Source: Rhodobacter viridis (GTDB lineage Bacteria > Pseudomonadota > Alphaproteobacteria > Rhodobacterales > Rhodobacteraceae). From it: a stretch of 64,000 nt of DNA. The notes under the pieces were generated by a model that did not search any database, had not been told where the DNA came from, and saw only the letters and a program-made list of their open reading frames with translations. Shown piece by piece: positions 44,608 through 53,702 of this stretch. How positions within the stretch are numbered: position 1 is the stretch's first letter; every line of letters begins with the position of its first letter. The stretch lies in contig NZ_QJTK01000001.1 in assembly GCF_003217355.1 (NCBI RefSeq), positions 248,001-312,000 of the forward strand, given 5' to 3'. The translations under genes and the position numbers were made by a program.

Positions 44608-44781
44608 TTGCAAGCTGTTCTGACCGAGGGATATCAAAGCTTTTCGCTCGTCTTCGACCTTGCGGCCGACCGGGTTCTGGTGCCCGTGGCGATCTTCGTC
44701 GCGCTGGTCGGCGCCGTGGTGATCGGTATCGATGTTTCGGCGATGCTCGCCCCTGTCGATCCGTCGATGTATCAGCTCTGA
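44608..44781 (+). CDS. Small single-pass membrane peptide between rseP and bamA
   Basis: A TTG at 44608 with a perfect GGAGG 7 bases upstream opens a 57-residue frame ending DPSMYQL. Residues about 22-42 (VLVPVAIFVALVGAVVIGI) form a clear membrane segment with an acidic N-terminal side. It is unrecognised. It sits in the 382-base gap of an otherwise tight operon, so it may be co-expressed with the envelope genes. The non-ATG start and small size make it easy for gene finders to miss; translation is not proven. Confidence 0.55.
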   Translation: MQAVLTEGYQSFSLVFDLAADRVLVPVAIFVALVGAVVIGIDVSAMLAPVDPSMYQL

Positions 44782-44902
44782 CCAATCTACCATATGTCGC
44801 GCTTTCCTTGAGCGGCCACACGCTTAGTCGCTTTGACAAGGACCGTCTTTCTCGCTAGTCACGTCTTTATAGTGCGCAAAGCGACCTGACGGGGAGAGTG
44901 CG

Positions 44903-47287
44903 ATGACGATCCGGCTGCAACCTGCCAAGACCACGGCGAAGACCCGTCTGGGCACGCTGGCAACCAGCACATTCCTTGCGCTTGCAGTGCCTTGCGCCTT
45001 TGTCGCGACGCCGGTTCTGGCGCAGGACTATGCTTTCCAGAGCGTGAAGATCGAGGGCAACGACCGCGTCGAGGCGGGAACGGTGCTCAGCTACGCCGGA
45101 ATCGCGAAGGGCGCGAAAGTCAGCGCCGGGGCGCTGAACGATGCATTCCAGCGTCTGCAGAACTCGGGCCTGTTTGAAACGGTCGAGCTGGTGCCGCAGG
45201 GCGCCACGCTGGTGATCCGCGTCAAGGAATATCCGACGGTCAACGTCGTCGACTTCGAAGGCAACAAGATCCTGAAGGACGACAAGCTCGCGACCATCGT
45301 GAAGACCCAGCCGCGCAAGGTGTTCTCGCCCGCCACGGTCGAGGCCGATGCCGCCGCGCTGGCCGAAGGTTACGCCACCACCGGCCGTCTGGCCGCGCGC
45401 GTCGATCCGAAGGTGATCAAGCGCGATGGCAACCGTGTCGACGTCGTCTTCGAGATCAAGGAAGGCGCCGTTTCCGAGGTCAACCGCATCACCTTCACCG
45501 GCAACCGCTCGTTCTCGGACCGGCGTCTGCGCGACGTGCTGGGCACGAAACAGGCGGGCATCCTGCACCGTCTGATCCAGCGCGACACCTTCGTGCCCGA
45601 TCGGGTGCAGCTTGACCGGCAGATGCTTGTCGACTTCTACCATTCGCGCGGCTATCCGGATGTGGAAGTGACCGGCGTCTCCTCGGAGATGACGCGCGAC
45701 CGCGAAGGCTTCTTCATGACCTTCAACATCCGCGAAGGTCAGCAATACAAGTTCGGTCAGATCACCACTGTTTCCGAAGTTCCCGAGCTCGACGCGAAGG
45801 ATTTCGAGGGGCTGGCGAAGATCCGGTCGGGCCGGGTCTATTCGCCGACCGATGTCGATTACGCCGTGACCCGGATGGAAGAGGTCGCGCTGCGCAAGGG
45901 CGTGAATTTCGTCCGCGTCGATCCGCGCATCACCCGTGATCCGCGCACCCAGACGCTGAACATCGAATTCGCGCTGGTGCGGGGCGAGCGCGTCTTTGTC
46001 GAGCGCATCGACATCGAGGGCAACACCACCACGCTCGACAGCGTGATCCGGCGCGAGTTCAGGACGGTCGAAGGCGACCCCTTCAACCCGCGTGAAATCA
46101 AGAATGCCGCCGAGCGCATCCGCGCCCTTGGCTTCTTCTCCAAGGCTGATGTCGGCACGAAACAGGGCACCGGCCCCGATCAGGTGATCGTCGGCGTCGA
46201 TGTCGAGGAACAGCCGACCGGCTCGCTTTCGTTTGGCGCCAGCTACGGAGCCTCGTCGGGCTTCGGGATCAACGCCTCGCTTGAGGAATCGAACTTCCTC
46301 GGCCGCGGCCAGTATCTTGGCATCTCGATCGGGACGACCAAGGATAACCAGCAGAACTCGATCGATTTCATCGAGCCGCATATCCTTGGCCGCGATCTGA
46401 AGGGGCGGTTCCATCTGTGGTATAACACCTCGGAGAACGACAACTCCGATTACAACACCAAGATGATGGGGCTTTCGCCCTCGCTCGAATTCCCGCTGGC
46501 GCGGAACTCGCGGCTCGAACTGCGCTACAGCTTCCTGCGCAACGACCTTTATGGCGTGACGGACTATGATGATGGTGCTGACAATATTGCAGGCACCTCC
46601 GACGACGTCGGCTCTTCGCCGATCCTGAGCGCGGAAGCGGGCACCCGCGACAGCATGGGCCCGGGCTATACCTACACCTGGGATACCCGTCGCACCGGCA
46701 TCGATCCGCGGACGGGGTTCACCTTCCGCTTCGGGCAGGATCTTTACGGCGTCGGTGGCGATGTCGAGGCGCTGAAAACCTCGGCGCTCCTGCGGGCCGA
46801 ACGCAAGGTCTGGAACGAAGACGTGACGCTGCGGGCCGAACTTGAAGGCGGCGCGATCGCGGCGCGCGGCGACACCAGCTTGTCGATCCTTGATCGCTTC
46901 TCGGGCAACAACAAGGTGCGCGGTTTCGAAAGCAACGGCTACGGCCCGCGCGACACCAACGTGCCGAACGAGGACGCGCTTGGCGGCAAGTATTACGCCG
47001 CGCTTCGGCTCGAAAGCGAGTTCCCGCTTGGCCTGCCCGAGGAATATGGCGTCCACGGCGGGTTGTTCTGGGATACCGGCTCGGTCTGGGGGCTGGACAA
47101 CACCGCGGGCGGTCCGACCGGCAGCAATCCGGTCGACGATTCCATGCGCCTGCGCTCTGCCGTCGGCTTCTCGGTGTTCTGGGATTCGGCGCTTGGCCCG
47201 CTGCGTCTGAACTTCACCAAGGCGCTGAAGAAGGAAGACTACGACCTCGAGCAGAACTTCGACCTGACCATCGCGACGAAGTTCTGA
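44903..47287 (+). CDS. bamA: Outer membrane protein assembly factor
   Basis: BamA inserts beta-barrel proteins into the outer membrane. The 794-residue protein has a signal peptide (about 1-40, ending VLAQ), five POTRA domains (about 41-430) and a C-terminal 16-strand barrel with the conserved loop-6-type VRGF at about 673-676 and a C-terminal aromatic end (IATKF). The start ATG has GGGGAG upstream. A TTGACA at 44833-44838 lies in the preceding gap but no good -10 match follows it, so a promoter here is uncertain. Confidence 0.96.
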   Translation: MTIRLQPAKTTAKTRLGTLATSTFLALAVPCAFVATPVLAQDYAFQSVKIEGNDRVEAGTVLSYAGIAKGAKVSAGALNDAFQRLQNSGLFETVELVPQGATLVIRVKEYPTVNVVDFEGNKILKDDKLATIVKTQPRKVFSPATVEADAAALAEGYATTGRLAARVDPKVIKRDGNRVDVVFEIKEGAVSEVNRITFTGNRSFSDRRLRDVLGTKQAGILHRLIQRDTFVPDRVQLDRQMLVDFYHSRGYPDVEVTGVSSEMTRDREGFFMTFNIREGQQYKFGQITTVSEVPELDAKDFEGLAKIRSGRVYSPTDVDYAVTRMEEVALRKGVNFVRVDPRITRDPRTQTLNIEFALVRGERVFVERIDIEGNTTTLDSVIRREFRTVEGDPFNPREIKNAAERIRALGFFSKADVGTKQGTGPDQVIVGVDVEEQPTGSLSFGASYGASSGFGINASLEESNFLGRGQYLGISIGTTKDNQQNSIDFIEPHILGRDLKGRFHLWYNTSENDNSDYNTKMMGLSPSLEFPLARNSRLELRYSFLRNDLYGVTDYDDGADNIAGTSDDVGSSPILSAEAGTRDSMGPGYTYTWDTRRTGIDPRTGFTFRFGQDLYGVGGDVEALKTSALLRAERKVWNEDVTLRAELEGGAIAARGDTSLSILDRFSGNNKVRGFESNGYGPRDTNVPNEDALGGKYYAALRLESEFPLGLPEEYGVHGGLFWDTGSVWGLDNTAGGPTGSNPVDDSMRLRSAVGFSVFWDSALGPLRLNFTKALKKEDYDLEQNFDLTIATKF

Positions 47288-47291
47288 GCCG

Positions 47292-47936
47292 ATGCTGCGG
47301 GGTCTCGCACGCATGACGATACAAGGGCCGGGGATTCTCCCCGGCCTTTTGCGCCTTGGCCTCTGCGCGGGGGTTCTTGCGGTCTGCCTTGCGGGGGCAC
47401 CTGTTCGGGCCGATCAGCCGGTGGCGCCGACCGCTCCCCCGGTGCCGGTGCTGTCGCTCGATTTCGAACGGCTCTTTGATGATACGCTCTGGGGCAAGCG
47501 CATTGCGGCCGACATGGCACGCGACTCGGCCGCGCTGAACGCCGAGAATACGCGCATCGCCGACGATCTGATTGCCGAGGAAAAGTCGCTGACCGATCGC
47601 CGCGCCAAGTTGACCCCCGCGGCCTTTCGCACCGAAGCCGATGCCTTTGACGAGCGCGCCACCGGGATCCGGGCGGCGCAAAAGGCCAAGGCGCAGTCGC
47701 TGACGCAGACTTACGAAGCGGCGCGGCAGGCGTTTTTCGCGGCAAGCGGCCCGCTGATGGACGAGGTTCTGACGCGGCGGCATGCGGTGATGGTGCTCGA
47801 CCGGCGCGCGATCATTCGCGGCCTCGAGGCGGCCGACATCACCGAGGAACTGGCCCGGCTGATGGATGCCCGGCTCGGGGCCGGCCCGGCCGAGGCGCAA
47901 CCGACGCCCGATCCGGCCGGCAACGGCGGCGAATAG
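47292..47936 (+). CDS. skp: OmpH/Skp-like periplasmic chaperone
   Basis: Skp holds unfolded outer-membrane proteins on their way to BamA. The 214-residue product has a signal peptide (cleaved near 41, APVRA), the short strand VPVLSLDFERLF typical of OmpH, and a long charged helical hairpin (about 65-175), then an Ala/Pro/Gly-rich tail. Sequence similarity to E. coli Skp is low; position right after bamA is the main support. Four bases separate it from bamA. Confidence 0.85.
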   Translation: MLRGLARMTIQGPGILPGLLRLGLCAGVLAVCLAGAPVRADQPVAPTAPPVPVLSLDFERLFDDTLWGKRIAADMARDSAALNAENTRIADDLIAEEKSLTDRRAKLTPAAFRTEADAFDERATGIRAAQKAKAQSLTQTYEAARQAFFAASGPLMDEVLTRRHAVMVLDRRAIIRGLEAADITEELARLMDARLGAGPAEAQPTPDPAGNGGE

Positions 47937-48041
47937 CCGCCCAGCCGATCGCGCCCCGTTCTTGCCAAGCGGGCGCGGCAACGATAGCAACGGCCAAAGG
48001 CCGCGCGTCAGTTTTGAAGGCCCGTTTTGGAAGGATCGAAG

Positions 48042-48503
48042 ATGACCGAACCCGCCCCCTACACCAGTGCCGATCTGAGCCTGATCAAGCGGATCATTCC
48101 GCATCGGTATCCCTTCCTGATGATCGACAAGGTGCGCGACATCGTTCCCTTCGAAAGCGCCACCGGGATCAAATGCGTGACCAACAACGAACCGCAATTC
48201 ACCGGCCACTTCCCCGAGGAGCCGGTGATGCCGGGCGTGATGATCGTCGAGGCGATGGCGCAGACCGCGGCCGTGGTCGTGGGTATTTCGATGAACGTGA
48301 TCGACAAGCCGCTTGGCACCTATTTCATGGCGATCGACGCCTGCAAGTTCCGCCGCAAGGTGGTGCCGGGCGACGTTCTTGAAATGAAGGTCACGGTCAA
48401 GCGCGGCGGTGGCAAGGTCTGGAAATTCCTTGGCGAATCCTTCGTCGAAGGGCAGCTCGCAGCGACTGCGGAATTCACCGCGATGATGGATTTGAAGGGC
48501 TGA
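48042..48503 (+). CDS. fabZ: 3-hydroxyacyl-ACP dehydratase
   Basis: FabZ dehydrates 3-hydroxyacyl-ACP in fatty acid elongation and competes with lipid A synthesis for the same intermediate. The 153-residue hot-dog fold protein has the catalytic His in [15 protein letters not shown] (about 55-69) and the catalytic Glu in [11 protein letters not shown] (about 72). The ATG at 48042 has AAGGA 7 bases upstream. Adjacent to lpxA as in most Proteobacteria. Confidence 0.96.
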   Translation: MTEPAPYTSADLSLIKRIIPHRYPFLMIDKVRDIVPFESATGIKCVTNNEPQFTGHFPEEPVMPGVMIVEAMAQTAAVVVGISMNVIDKPLGTYFMAIDACKFRRKVVPGDVLEMKVTVKRGGGKVWKFLGESFVEGQLAATAEFTAMMDLKG

Positions 48504-48505
48504 CC

Positions 48506-49300
48506 ATGGGCGTTGACGCAACGGCCCGCGTGCATCCTTCCTCGGTGATCGAGCCGGGCGCGGTGATCGGGGCGGGCTGCGTGATCGGCCCGTTCTGCCA
48601 CATCGGCCCCGAGACGATCCTGGCCGAAGGGGTCGAGCTGAAAAGCCATGTGGTGATCGCGGGCGCGACCGAGATCGGCGCGGGCACCGTGGTCTTTCCC
48701 TTCGCCTCGCTCGGGCAGATCCCGCAGGATCTGAAATTCAAGGGCGAGAAGACGCGGCTGGTGATCGGCGCGCGCAACCGCATCCGTGAATATGTGACAA
48801 TGAACTGCGGTACCGAGGGCGGCGGCGGCGTCACCCGCGTCGGTGACGACGGGCTCTTCATGGCGAATGCCCATGTCGCGCATGATGTGCAGATCGGCAA
48901 CCGGGTCATTCTGGTGAATTCGGTCGCGATCGCGGGTCATTGCGTGATCGAGGATGACGTGATCGTCGGCGGTCTGTCGGGCGTGCATCAATGGGTGCGG
49001 ATCGGGCATGGGGCGATCATCGGGGCGTTGTCGATGGTGGCCTCCGACGTGATTCCGCATGCGCTGGTCGCAGGCCCGCGCGCGGGGCTCGAGGGGTTGA
49101 ACCTTGTCGGGCTGAAGCGTCGCGGTGTGGAACGTTCCGAAATTTCTGCACTTCGCGAACTCTACATGGCCTTGGGCGAAGGCAACTTCCGCGAACAGGC
49201 CCGCAAGCTCTCGGAAGAGGGCACCGAAAGCCGCCATGTCCGCGAAGTGCTTGATTTCATCCTTGGTCCCTCGGACCGCAGCTTCCTGACGCCGCGATGA
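48506..49300 (+). CDS. lpxA: UDP-N-acetylglucosamine acyltransferase
   Basis: LpxA adds the first 3-hydroxyacyl chain in lipid A synthesis. The 264-residue left-handed beta-helix shows hexapeptide repeats from the start (GAVIGAGCVIGPFCHIG), the catalytic His in ANAHVAHDVQIGN (about 121) and a C-terminal helical domain. Two bases separate it from fabZ and it overlaps lpxI by ATGA. Confidence 0.96.
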   Translation: MGVDATARVHPSSVIEPGAVIGAGCVIGPFCHIGPETILAEGVELKSHVVIAGATEIGAGTVVFPFASLGQIPQDLKFKGEKTRLVIGARNRIREYVTMNCGTEGGGGVTRVGDDGLFMANAHVAHDVQIGNRVILVNSVAIAGHCVIEDDVIVGGLSGVHQWVRIGHGAIIGALSMVASDVIPHALVAGPRAGLEGLNLVGLKRRGVERSEISALRELYMALGEGNFREQARKLSEEGTESRHVREVLDFILGPSDRSFLTPR

Positions 49301-50103
49301 GCATCGGGGCGGAAACGGCGCTGATCGCCGGAGGAGGGGCGCTGCCGGGGCTGCTTTTGCAGGCCGCGCCCGAGATGCTGGTTTGTGCGCTCGATGGCCA
49401 ACCCGCGCCGGGGGGCTCGGTGCTGCCTTTCCGCATCGAGCGGCTGGTGCCCTTCCTTGACACGCTGGTCGATCGCGGCATTCGTCGCGTCTGTTTTGCG
49501 GGGGCGATGCAGCGGCCGAAGCTTGAACCCGAACTCTTCGATGCCCGCACTGCGTCTCTGGTGCCGCGTCTTGTCGGCGCGATGCAGGCGGGCGATGACG
49601 CGACTCTGCGGGCGGTGATCGCGCTGTTCGAGGAGTGGGAGTTCGAGGTGATCGGTGCCGATACGATCGCCCCGGATCTGGTCCCGGGCGACGGGCTTTT
49701 GTGCGGCGCGGTCAGCGATCAGGATCAGCTTGATGCTGCACGCGCAGCGGAGATTGTCGCCGCCTTGGGCGCCGTCGATGTCGGGCAGGGCGCGGTCGTC
49801 GCGCGCGGTCTTTGCCTTGGCGTCGAGGCCTTGCCGGGCACCGATGCGCTGCTCGACTTCGTCGCCGCGCATCGCGCGCTGGTGCCGATGCCGAAGGCGG
49901 GTGTCTTTTTCAAGGCGCCGAAACCGGGGCAGGATCGCCGCATCGACCTGCCCGCTTTGGGGCTGCAGACGGTCGCCAAAGCTGCCGCCGCGGGGCTGAG
50001 CGGCATCGTGTTCGAGGCGGGTGGCGTGCTGCTTCTGGACCGCACGGCGACGATCGCAGCGGCCGAGGCGGCGGGAATTTTCCTGTGGGGGCGCAGTCCG
50101 TGA
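49297..50103 (+). CDS. lpxI: UDP-2,3-diacylglucosamine pyrophosphatase LpxI
   Basis: LpxI (DUF1009) hydrolyses UDP-diacylglucosamine to lipid X, replacing LpxH in alphaproteobacteria. The 268-residue protein shows the N-terminal IAGGGALPGLLLQ, FAGAMQRPKLEPEL at about 67-80, and the C-terminal region with VFFKAPKPGQDRRIDLPALG and GIVFEAGGVLLLD. Overlaps on both sides (ATGA with lpxA, GTGA with lpxB). Confidence 0.94.
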   Translation: MSIGAETALIAGGGALPGLLLQAAPEMLVCALDGQPAPGGSVLPFRIERLVPFLDTLVDRGIRRVCFAGAMQRPKLEPELFDARTASLVPRLVGAMQAGDDATLRAVIALFEEWEFEVIGADTIAPDLVPGDGLLCGAVSDQDQLDAARAAEIVAALGAVDVGQGAVVARGLCLGVEALPGTDALLDFVAAHRALVPMPKAGVFFKAPKPGQDRRIDLPALGLQTVAKAAAAGLSGIVFEAGGVLLLDRTATIAAAEAAGIFLWGRSP

Positions 50104-51251
50104 AGCTGTTCCTCGTCGCCGGTGAAGCCTCTGGCGACAAGCTCGGGGCGGCGCTGATGGCGGCGCTGAGCGATCTGGTTCCCGGTGTCGAATTTGTCGG
50201 CATCGGCGGACCGCAGATGGAAGCCCTTGGCCTCAAAAGCCTTTTCCCGATGGAAGAGCTGTCGGTCATGGGGCTTCTCGAGGTGCTGCCGAAGTATCGC
50301 CATCTCAAGCGCCGCATCGCCGAGACCGCGCAGGCGGTGCTCGACGCCGCGCCCGTGGCGCTGATCACCATCGACAGCCCGGATTTCTGCCTGCGCGTGG
50401 CGCGGATCGTCAAGACCGCGCGGCCCGCGCAAAAGACCGTGCATTACGTCGCGCCCTCGGTCTGGGCCTGGCGGCCTGGCCGCGCGGCGAAGATGGCCGA
50501 GGTCATCGACCATGTTCTGGCGCTTCTGCCCTTCGAGCCGCCCTATATGACCGCCGCGGGGATGAGTTGTGATTTCGTCGGCCATCCGGTCGTGGCCGAG
50601 CCGCGCGCGACGCAAACCGAGGCCGAGGCGCTGCGCGAGACGCTGATGATCGGGGAGGATCAGCCGCTGCTGCTGTGTCTGCCCGGTTCGCGGCGCGGCG
50701 AGGTGAAGCGTCTGATGCCGCGTTTCGCGGCAACCGTTGCCGCACTGCGGCAAGGCGTGCCCGGCCTTCGCGTGGTCATTCCGACGGTGCGCGGCGTCGC
50801 GGCTCTGGTGCGCGAGATGGCCTGCACATGGGACGAGGTTCCGAATGTGCTTGAGGCCGGGGCGGACAAGCGCGCGGCCTTTGCCGCCGCCGATCTGGCG
50901 CTTGCGGCCTCGGGCACGGTCAGTCTGGAGTTGGCCGCGCACCGCGTGCCAATGGTGATCGGCTACCGGATGAACTGGCTCACCTGGCACATCACCAAGC
51001 GCGCGATGCTGATCGACACGGTGACGCTGGTGAACCTTGTCTCGGACACCCGCGCGGTGCCGGAATTCCTTGGCCCGGCCTGTCAGCCCAAGCCCATGGC
51101 GCGGGCGTTGCATGACCTTTGGCACGATCCCGCACGCCGCGCGACGCAGATTGCGGCGATGGAGGTGACGATGCAGCGTCTGGGCGAGGGCGGCGAATCC
51201 CCCGGTCTGCGCGCCGCGCGTTCGGTTCTGACATTCCTTCAAAGGGGCTGA
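50100..51251 (+). CDS. lpxB: Lipid A disaccharide synthase
   Basis: LpxB joins UDP-diacylglucosamine and lipid X into the lipid A disaccharide. The 383-residue GT-B enzyme begins KLFLVAGEASGDKLGA and shows GIGGPQMEA, YVAPSVWAWRPGRA, LCLPGSRRGEVKRL and ASGTVSLELAAHRVPMVIGYR. The start is GTG at 50100, overlapping the lpxI stop; no in-frame ATG occurs nearby. Its last 13 bases overlap the convergent pxpA. Confidence 0.95.
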   Translation: MKLFLVAGEASGDKLGAALMAALSDLVPGVEFVGIGGPQMEALGLKSLFPMEELSVMGLLEVLPKYRHLKRRIAETAQAVLDAAPVALITIDSPDFCLRVARIVKTARPAQKTVHYVAPSVWAWRPGRAAKMAEVIDHVLALLPFEPPYMTAAGMSCDFVGHPVVAEPRATQTEAEALRETLMIGEDQPLLLCLPGSRRGEVKRLMPRFAATVAALRQGVPGLRVVIPTVRGVAALVREMACTWDEVPNVLEAGADKRAAFAAADLALAASGTVSLELAAHRVPMVIGYRMNWLTWHITKRAMLIDTVTLVNLVSDTRAVPEFLGPACQPKPMARALHDLWHDPARRATQIAAMEVTMQRLGEGGESPGLRAARSVLTFLQRG

Positions 51252-51976
51252 AGCACGACCCCTTCGGCCTGCAATTTGCTGCGCAGCAATCGTGCCATTT
51301 CAAGGGCTTCCGGTGTGTCGCCATGCAGGCAAACGGTGTCGATCCGCGCCGGGATGCGATGCCCGCTGGCCGCAATGATCGCGCCCGCGCGCAGCATGTT
51401 CAAAATCCGCGCGGCGGCGTCCTCTGCATCATGCAGAACCGCGCCGGGAAGCGAGCGATCAACCAGCGTCGCATCGTCGTTATAGGCGCGGTCGGCGAAA
51501 ATCTCGCCCGCCCAATCGACGTTCAGGTCGCGCGCGGCGGCTTCCTGCGCCGTTTCAGAAAGCACCATCAGCTTCAGATCCGGCACGACCGAAAGCGCCG
51601 CCGCATAGCAGGTGCGGGCAAGATCCGCGTCCTCGGAAGTGATGTTCGAGAGCGCCCCATGCAGCTTGAAATGACGCAGTTTCAATCCTTTGGCCTGCGC
51701 GACTGCGGCCATCGCCCCGGTCTGCCAGGTGATCAGATCGACCAGCTCCGGTTTCGAAAGCCGCATCCGCGTGCGGCCAAAATTCGCGCGGTCGTCAAAG
51801 CCCGGATGCACGCCGATGCCGACGCCCTTCGCCGCCGCCAGCGCCATCACGCGCGCCATTTCCAGCGGCCCGCCCGCATGGAGCCCGCAGCAGATATTGG
51901 CCGAGGTGACGACATCGAGCAGCGCCTCGTCGGCGCCCGCGCCTTCGCCCATGTCGGAGTTGAGATCGAGTTTCAT
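51239..51976 (-). CDS. pxpA: 5-oxoprolinase subunit A (LamB/YcsF)
   Basis: PxpA with PxpB and PxpC forms the ATP-dependent bacterial 5-oxoprolinase that opens pyroglutamate to glutamate. The 245-residue protein has the family motifs LDLNSDMGEG (about 3-12), SANICCGLHAGGPLEM, GVHPGFDDRANFGR and KLHGALSN. A GAGGAGG site lies 4 bases before the ATG, and the start overlaps the pxpC stop. It is the last gene of the six-gene minus-strand operon. Confidence 0.93.
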   Translation of the reverse strand: MKLDLNSDMGEGAGADEALLDVVTSANICCGLHAGGPLEMARVMALAAAKGVGIGVHPGFDDRANFGRTRMRLSKPELVDLITWQTGAMAAVAQAKGLKLRHFKLHGALSNITSEDADLARTCYAAALSVVPDLKLMVLSETAQEAAARDLNVDWAGEIFADRAYNDDATLVDRSLPGAVLHDAEDAAARILNMLRAGAIIAASGHRIPARIDTVCLHGDTPEALEMARLLRSKLQAEGVVLQPL

Positions 51977-52986
51977 GCATCCTCCTCGTCGCCGCGCACC
52001 GCGCCCGAGATCAGTTGGTAGGACAAAAGGTCGGGAATGTCGCGCGGATCGCGGGTCAGCGGTGCCACCCGCGCGCGCAGGGGGGCGAGCCAGAGCGCTT
52101 CGGGCGGCGAGGCGATCTCGGCGGCGTCCATGGTGATGTCCACCAGCCGCAGGGCCGTGCCGGGGCGGGCCTGCGCCGCGCGCGGCAGGTCGGCAGGGAT
52201 CACCGTGCCAAGGCGCGGATAACCACCGATGGTCTGGCAATCGGCCAGCAGCACAACTGCTTGCCCCGTTCCGGTCATCTGAACGTCGCCGGGACCGATG
52301 AAATCCGAAAGCAGCCCCGCCGTGGCAGTGGCGAACGGAGCGCCGTCTTGCAAGAGCGCAAGGCCTTGACGGCTGGCCGGACCGGCCTTGAAGGGCGTCG
52401 CGAAGGCGCGGGTCCGGGTGTCGGGGGCGAATAGCGCGGTTTGCGGCCCGTCGATCACCCGCAGCACGCCGCCCGTGAAACGATCATCAAGCGGCAGGCG
52501 CTGTGCGGGGGTGTCGGGCGCGGGATCCGCGCCGAAAGGCAGGCGCATCCCGGCCTGAACCGGCGTGCCAAGCCCGGCGGCGGCCAGGGTCGCGCGAGCG
52601 CCGAGGGTTTCCCTCGTCAAAAGCCCGCCCGCGAGGGAGAGATAGCCGTAAACGCCGCTCTCGCCGGGGCGCAGGTCGAGGATCTCGCCCGGTTCCAGCT
52701 GGTGGGAGGCGTTCCAGATCAAGGTCTTGCCATCACGGCTCGCCTGCATCGGCGCCCCGGTGAGCGCGATCCGCGTGGGCACGGTGACACGACACCGCGC
52801 GCCGGTCAGCGGCAGTTCCAAGGCAGCGAACGGGCGGGATTGGCCCAGAAGCGCGGCGGCCTCCCAAAGCGCGCGGCGGTCGGCGGCCCCCCCGGTCGAA
52901 AGTCCAAGCGCAGTATGGCCGGGGCGGCCCAGATCCTGAACCGAAATTCCGGGACCGGCGGAAATGACTTCGAGATTGCCAGTCAT
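51973..52986 (-). CDS. pxpC: 5-oxoprolinase subunit C (KipA-like)
   Basis: This is the larger biotin-carboxylase-carrier-like subunit of 5-oxoprolinase. The 337-residue protein begins LEVISAGPGISVQDLGRPGH, with LGLSTGGAADRRAL and the C-terminal GQAVVLLADCQTIGGYPRLGTVIPADLPR, all KipA/PxpC signatures. It overlaps pxpB and pxpA by four bases each, so the three are co-translated. Confidence 0.93.
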   Translation of the reverse strand: MTGNLEVISAGPGISVQDLGRPGHTALGLSTGGAADRRALWEAAALLGQSRPFAALELPLTGARCRVTVPTRIALTGAPMQASRDGKTLIWNASHQLEPGEILDLRPGESGVYGYLSLAGGLLTRETLGARATLAAAGLGTPVQAGMRLPFGADPAPDTPAQRLPLDDRFTGGVLRVIDGPQTALFAPDTRTRAFATPFKAGPASRQGLALLQDGAPFATATAGLLSDFIGPGDVQMTGTGQAVVLLADCQTIGGYPRLGTVIPADLPRAAQARPGTALRLVDITMDAAEIASPPEALWLAPLRARVAPLTRDPRDIPDLLSYQLISGAVRGDEEDA

Positions 52987-53702
52987 TTCGGAATACTCCG
53001 AAGTGCACCCCCCAGAGGATCGCCTTTTTCGATCAGACTTGCGATGTTTTCGGCACTTTCGGGGGTGAAACGCAGGGAATCGCCCGGGCGCAGCAGGAAG
53101 GGCTCGGCGGCAGCGGCGGTGAAGGGGCGGAAAGCCGTGCGGCCCAGTGCGCGCCAGCCGGTGGGCGAGGGCGCGGCGAAGAGCACGATCTGGCGCAGCG
53201 CGGTGGTGATCGTGCCCGCCTCGACCCGGGGCGTCAGGGCGGGCAGGCGCGGCATCTGCCAATGCTCGGGCAAGGTGCCGAGGTAAGGCTGGCCGGGCGC
53301 GAAGCCGAGCGCCAGAACCCGCAGATCGGTCGCGCAAAGCTCTGAAATCAGGGCTTCTTCCGTGCGCCCGGCCAAAGCTGCCGCCGCGGCCAGATCGGCG
53401 CCCCACGCGCCGCCGAAGCAAGCGGGCACGGTCCAATGCTGCGCAGCGAAAGGCGCGCTTTGCGGCGCTTCAAGCCGAGGCTTCAAGGCGGCCAGAACAT
53501 CGGCGCGATGGGTCGTCAGCCGGTCGAAACGCAGCAGAACCGAGCCAAGGCCGGGGGCAACCTCGGTCTGGCCCGGGATCGGATCACCCGTAAGTGCGGC
53601 TGCCAGATGCTGCGCGGCGCTGTTCGCCGCGTCTGAATAGGTGGTGGCAAAGCGGATCAGCACGCCATCAAGGCCAAGGGGCAAAAGCTCGGGCAGGGTC
53701 AT
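52983..53702 (-). CDS. pxpB: 5-oxoprolinase subunit B (KipI-like)
   Basis: The 239-residue product is the KipI/PxpB subunit. Visible signatures are VLIRFATTYSDAANSA near the start, the central PACFGGAWGADL and ALGFAPGQPYLGTLP (KipI usually has FxPGFxY), and the C-terminal GWRALGRTAFRPF and RPGDSLRFTP. The start overlaps the stop of the upstream transglutaminase gene as ATGA, which ties pxpBCA to the peptide-ligase-like genes. Confidence 0.92.
   Translation of the reverse strand: MTLPELLPLGLDGVLIRFATTYSDAANSAAQHLAAALTGDPIPGQTEVAPGLGSVLLRFDRLTTHRADVLAALKPRLEAPQSAPFAAQHWTVPACFGGAWGADLAAAAALAGRTEEALISELCATDLRVLALGFAPGQPYLGTLPEHWQMPRLPALTPRVEAGTITTALRQIVLFAAPSPTGWRALGRTAFRPFTAAAAEPFLLRPGDSLRFTPESAENIASLIEKGDPLGGALRSIPK

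Noticed and set aside
44833-44900. Promoter of bamA with TTGACA
   Set aside because: The hexamer is perfect but no acceptable -10 lies 16-18 bases downstream, so it is mentioned only as uncertain.
44867-47314. An 815-codon open frame antisense to bamA
   Set aside because: bamA has signal peptide, POTRA and barrel features on the plus strand; the mirror has none.
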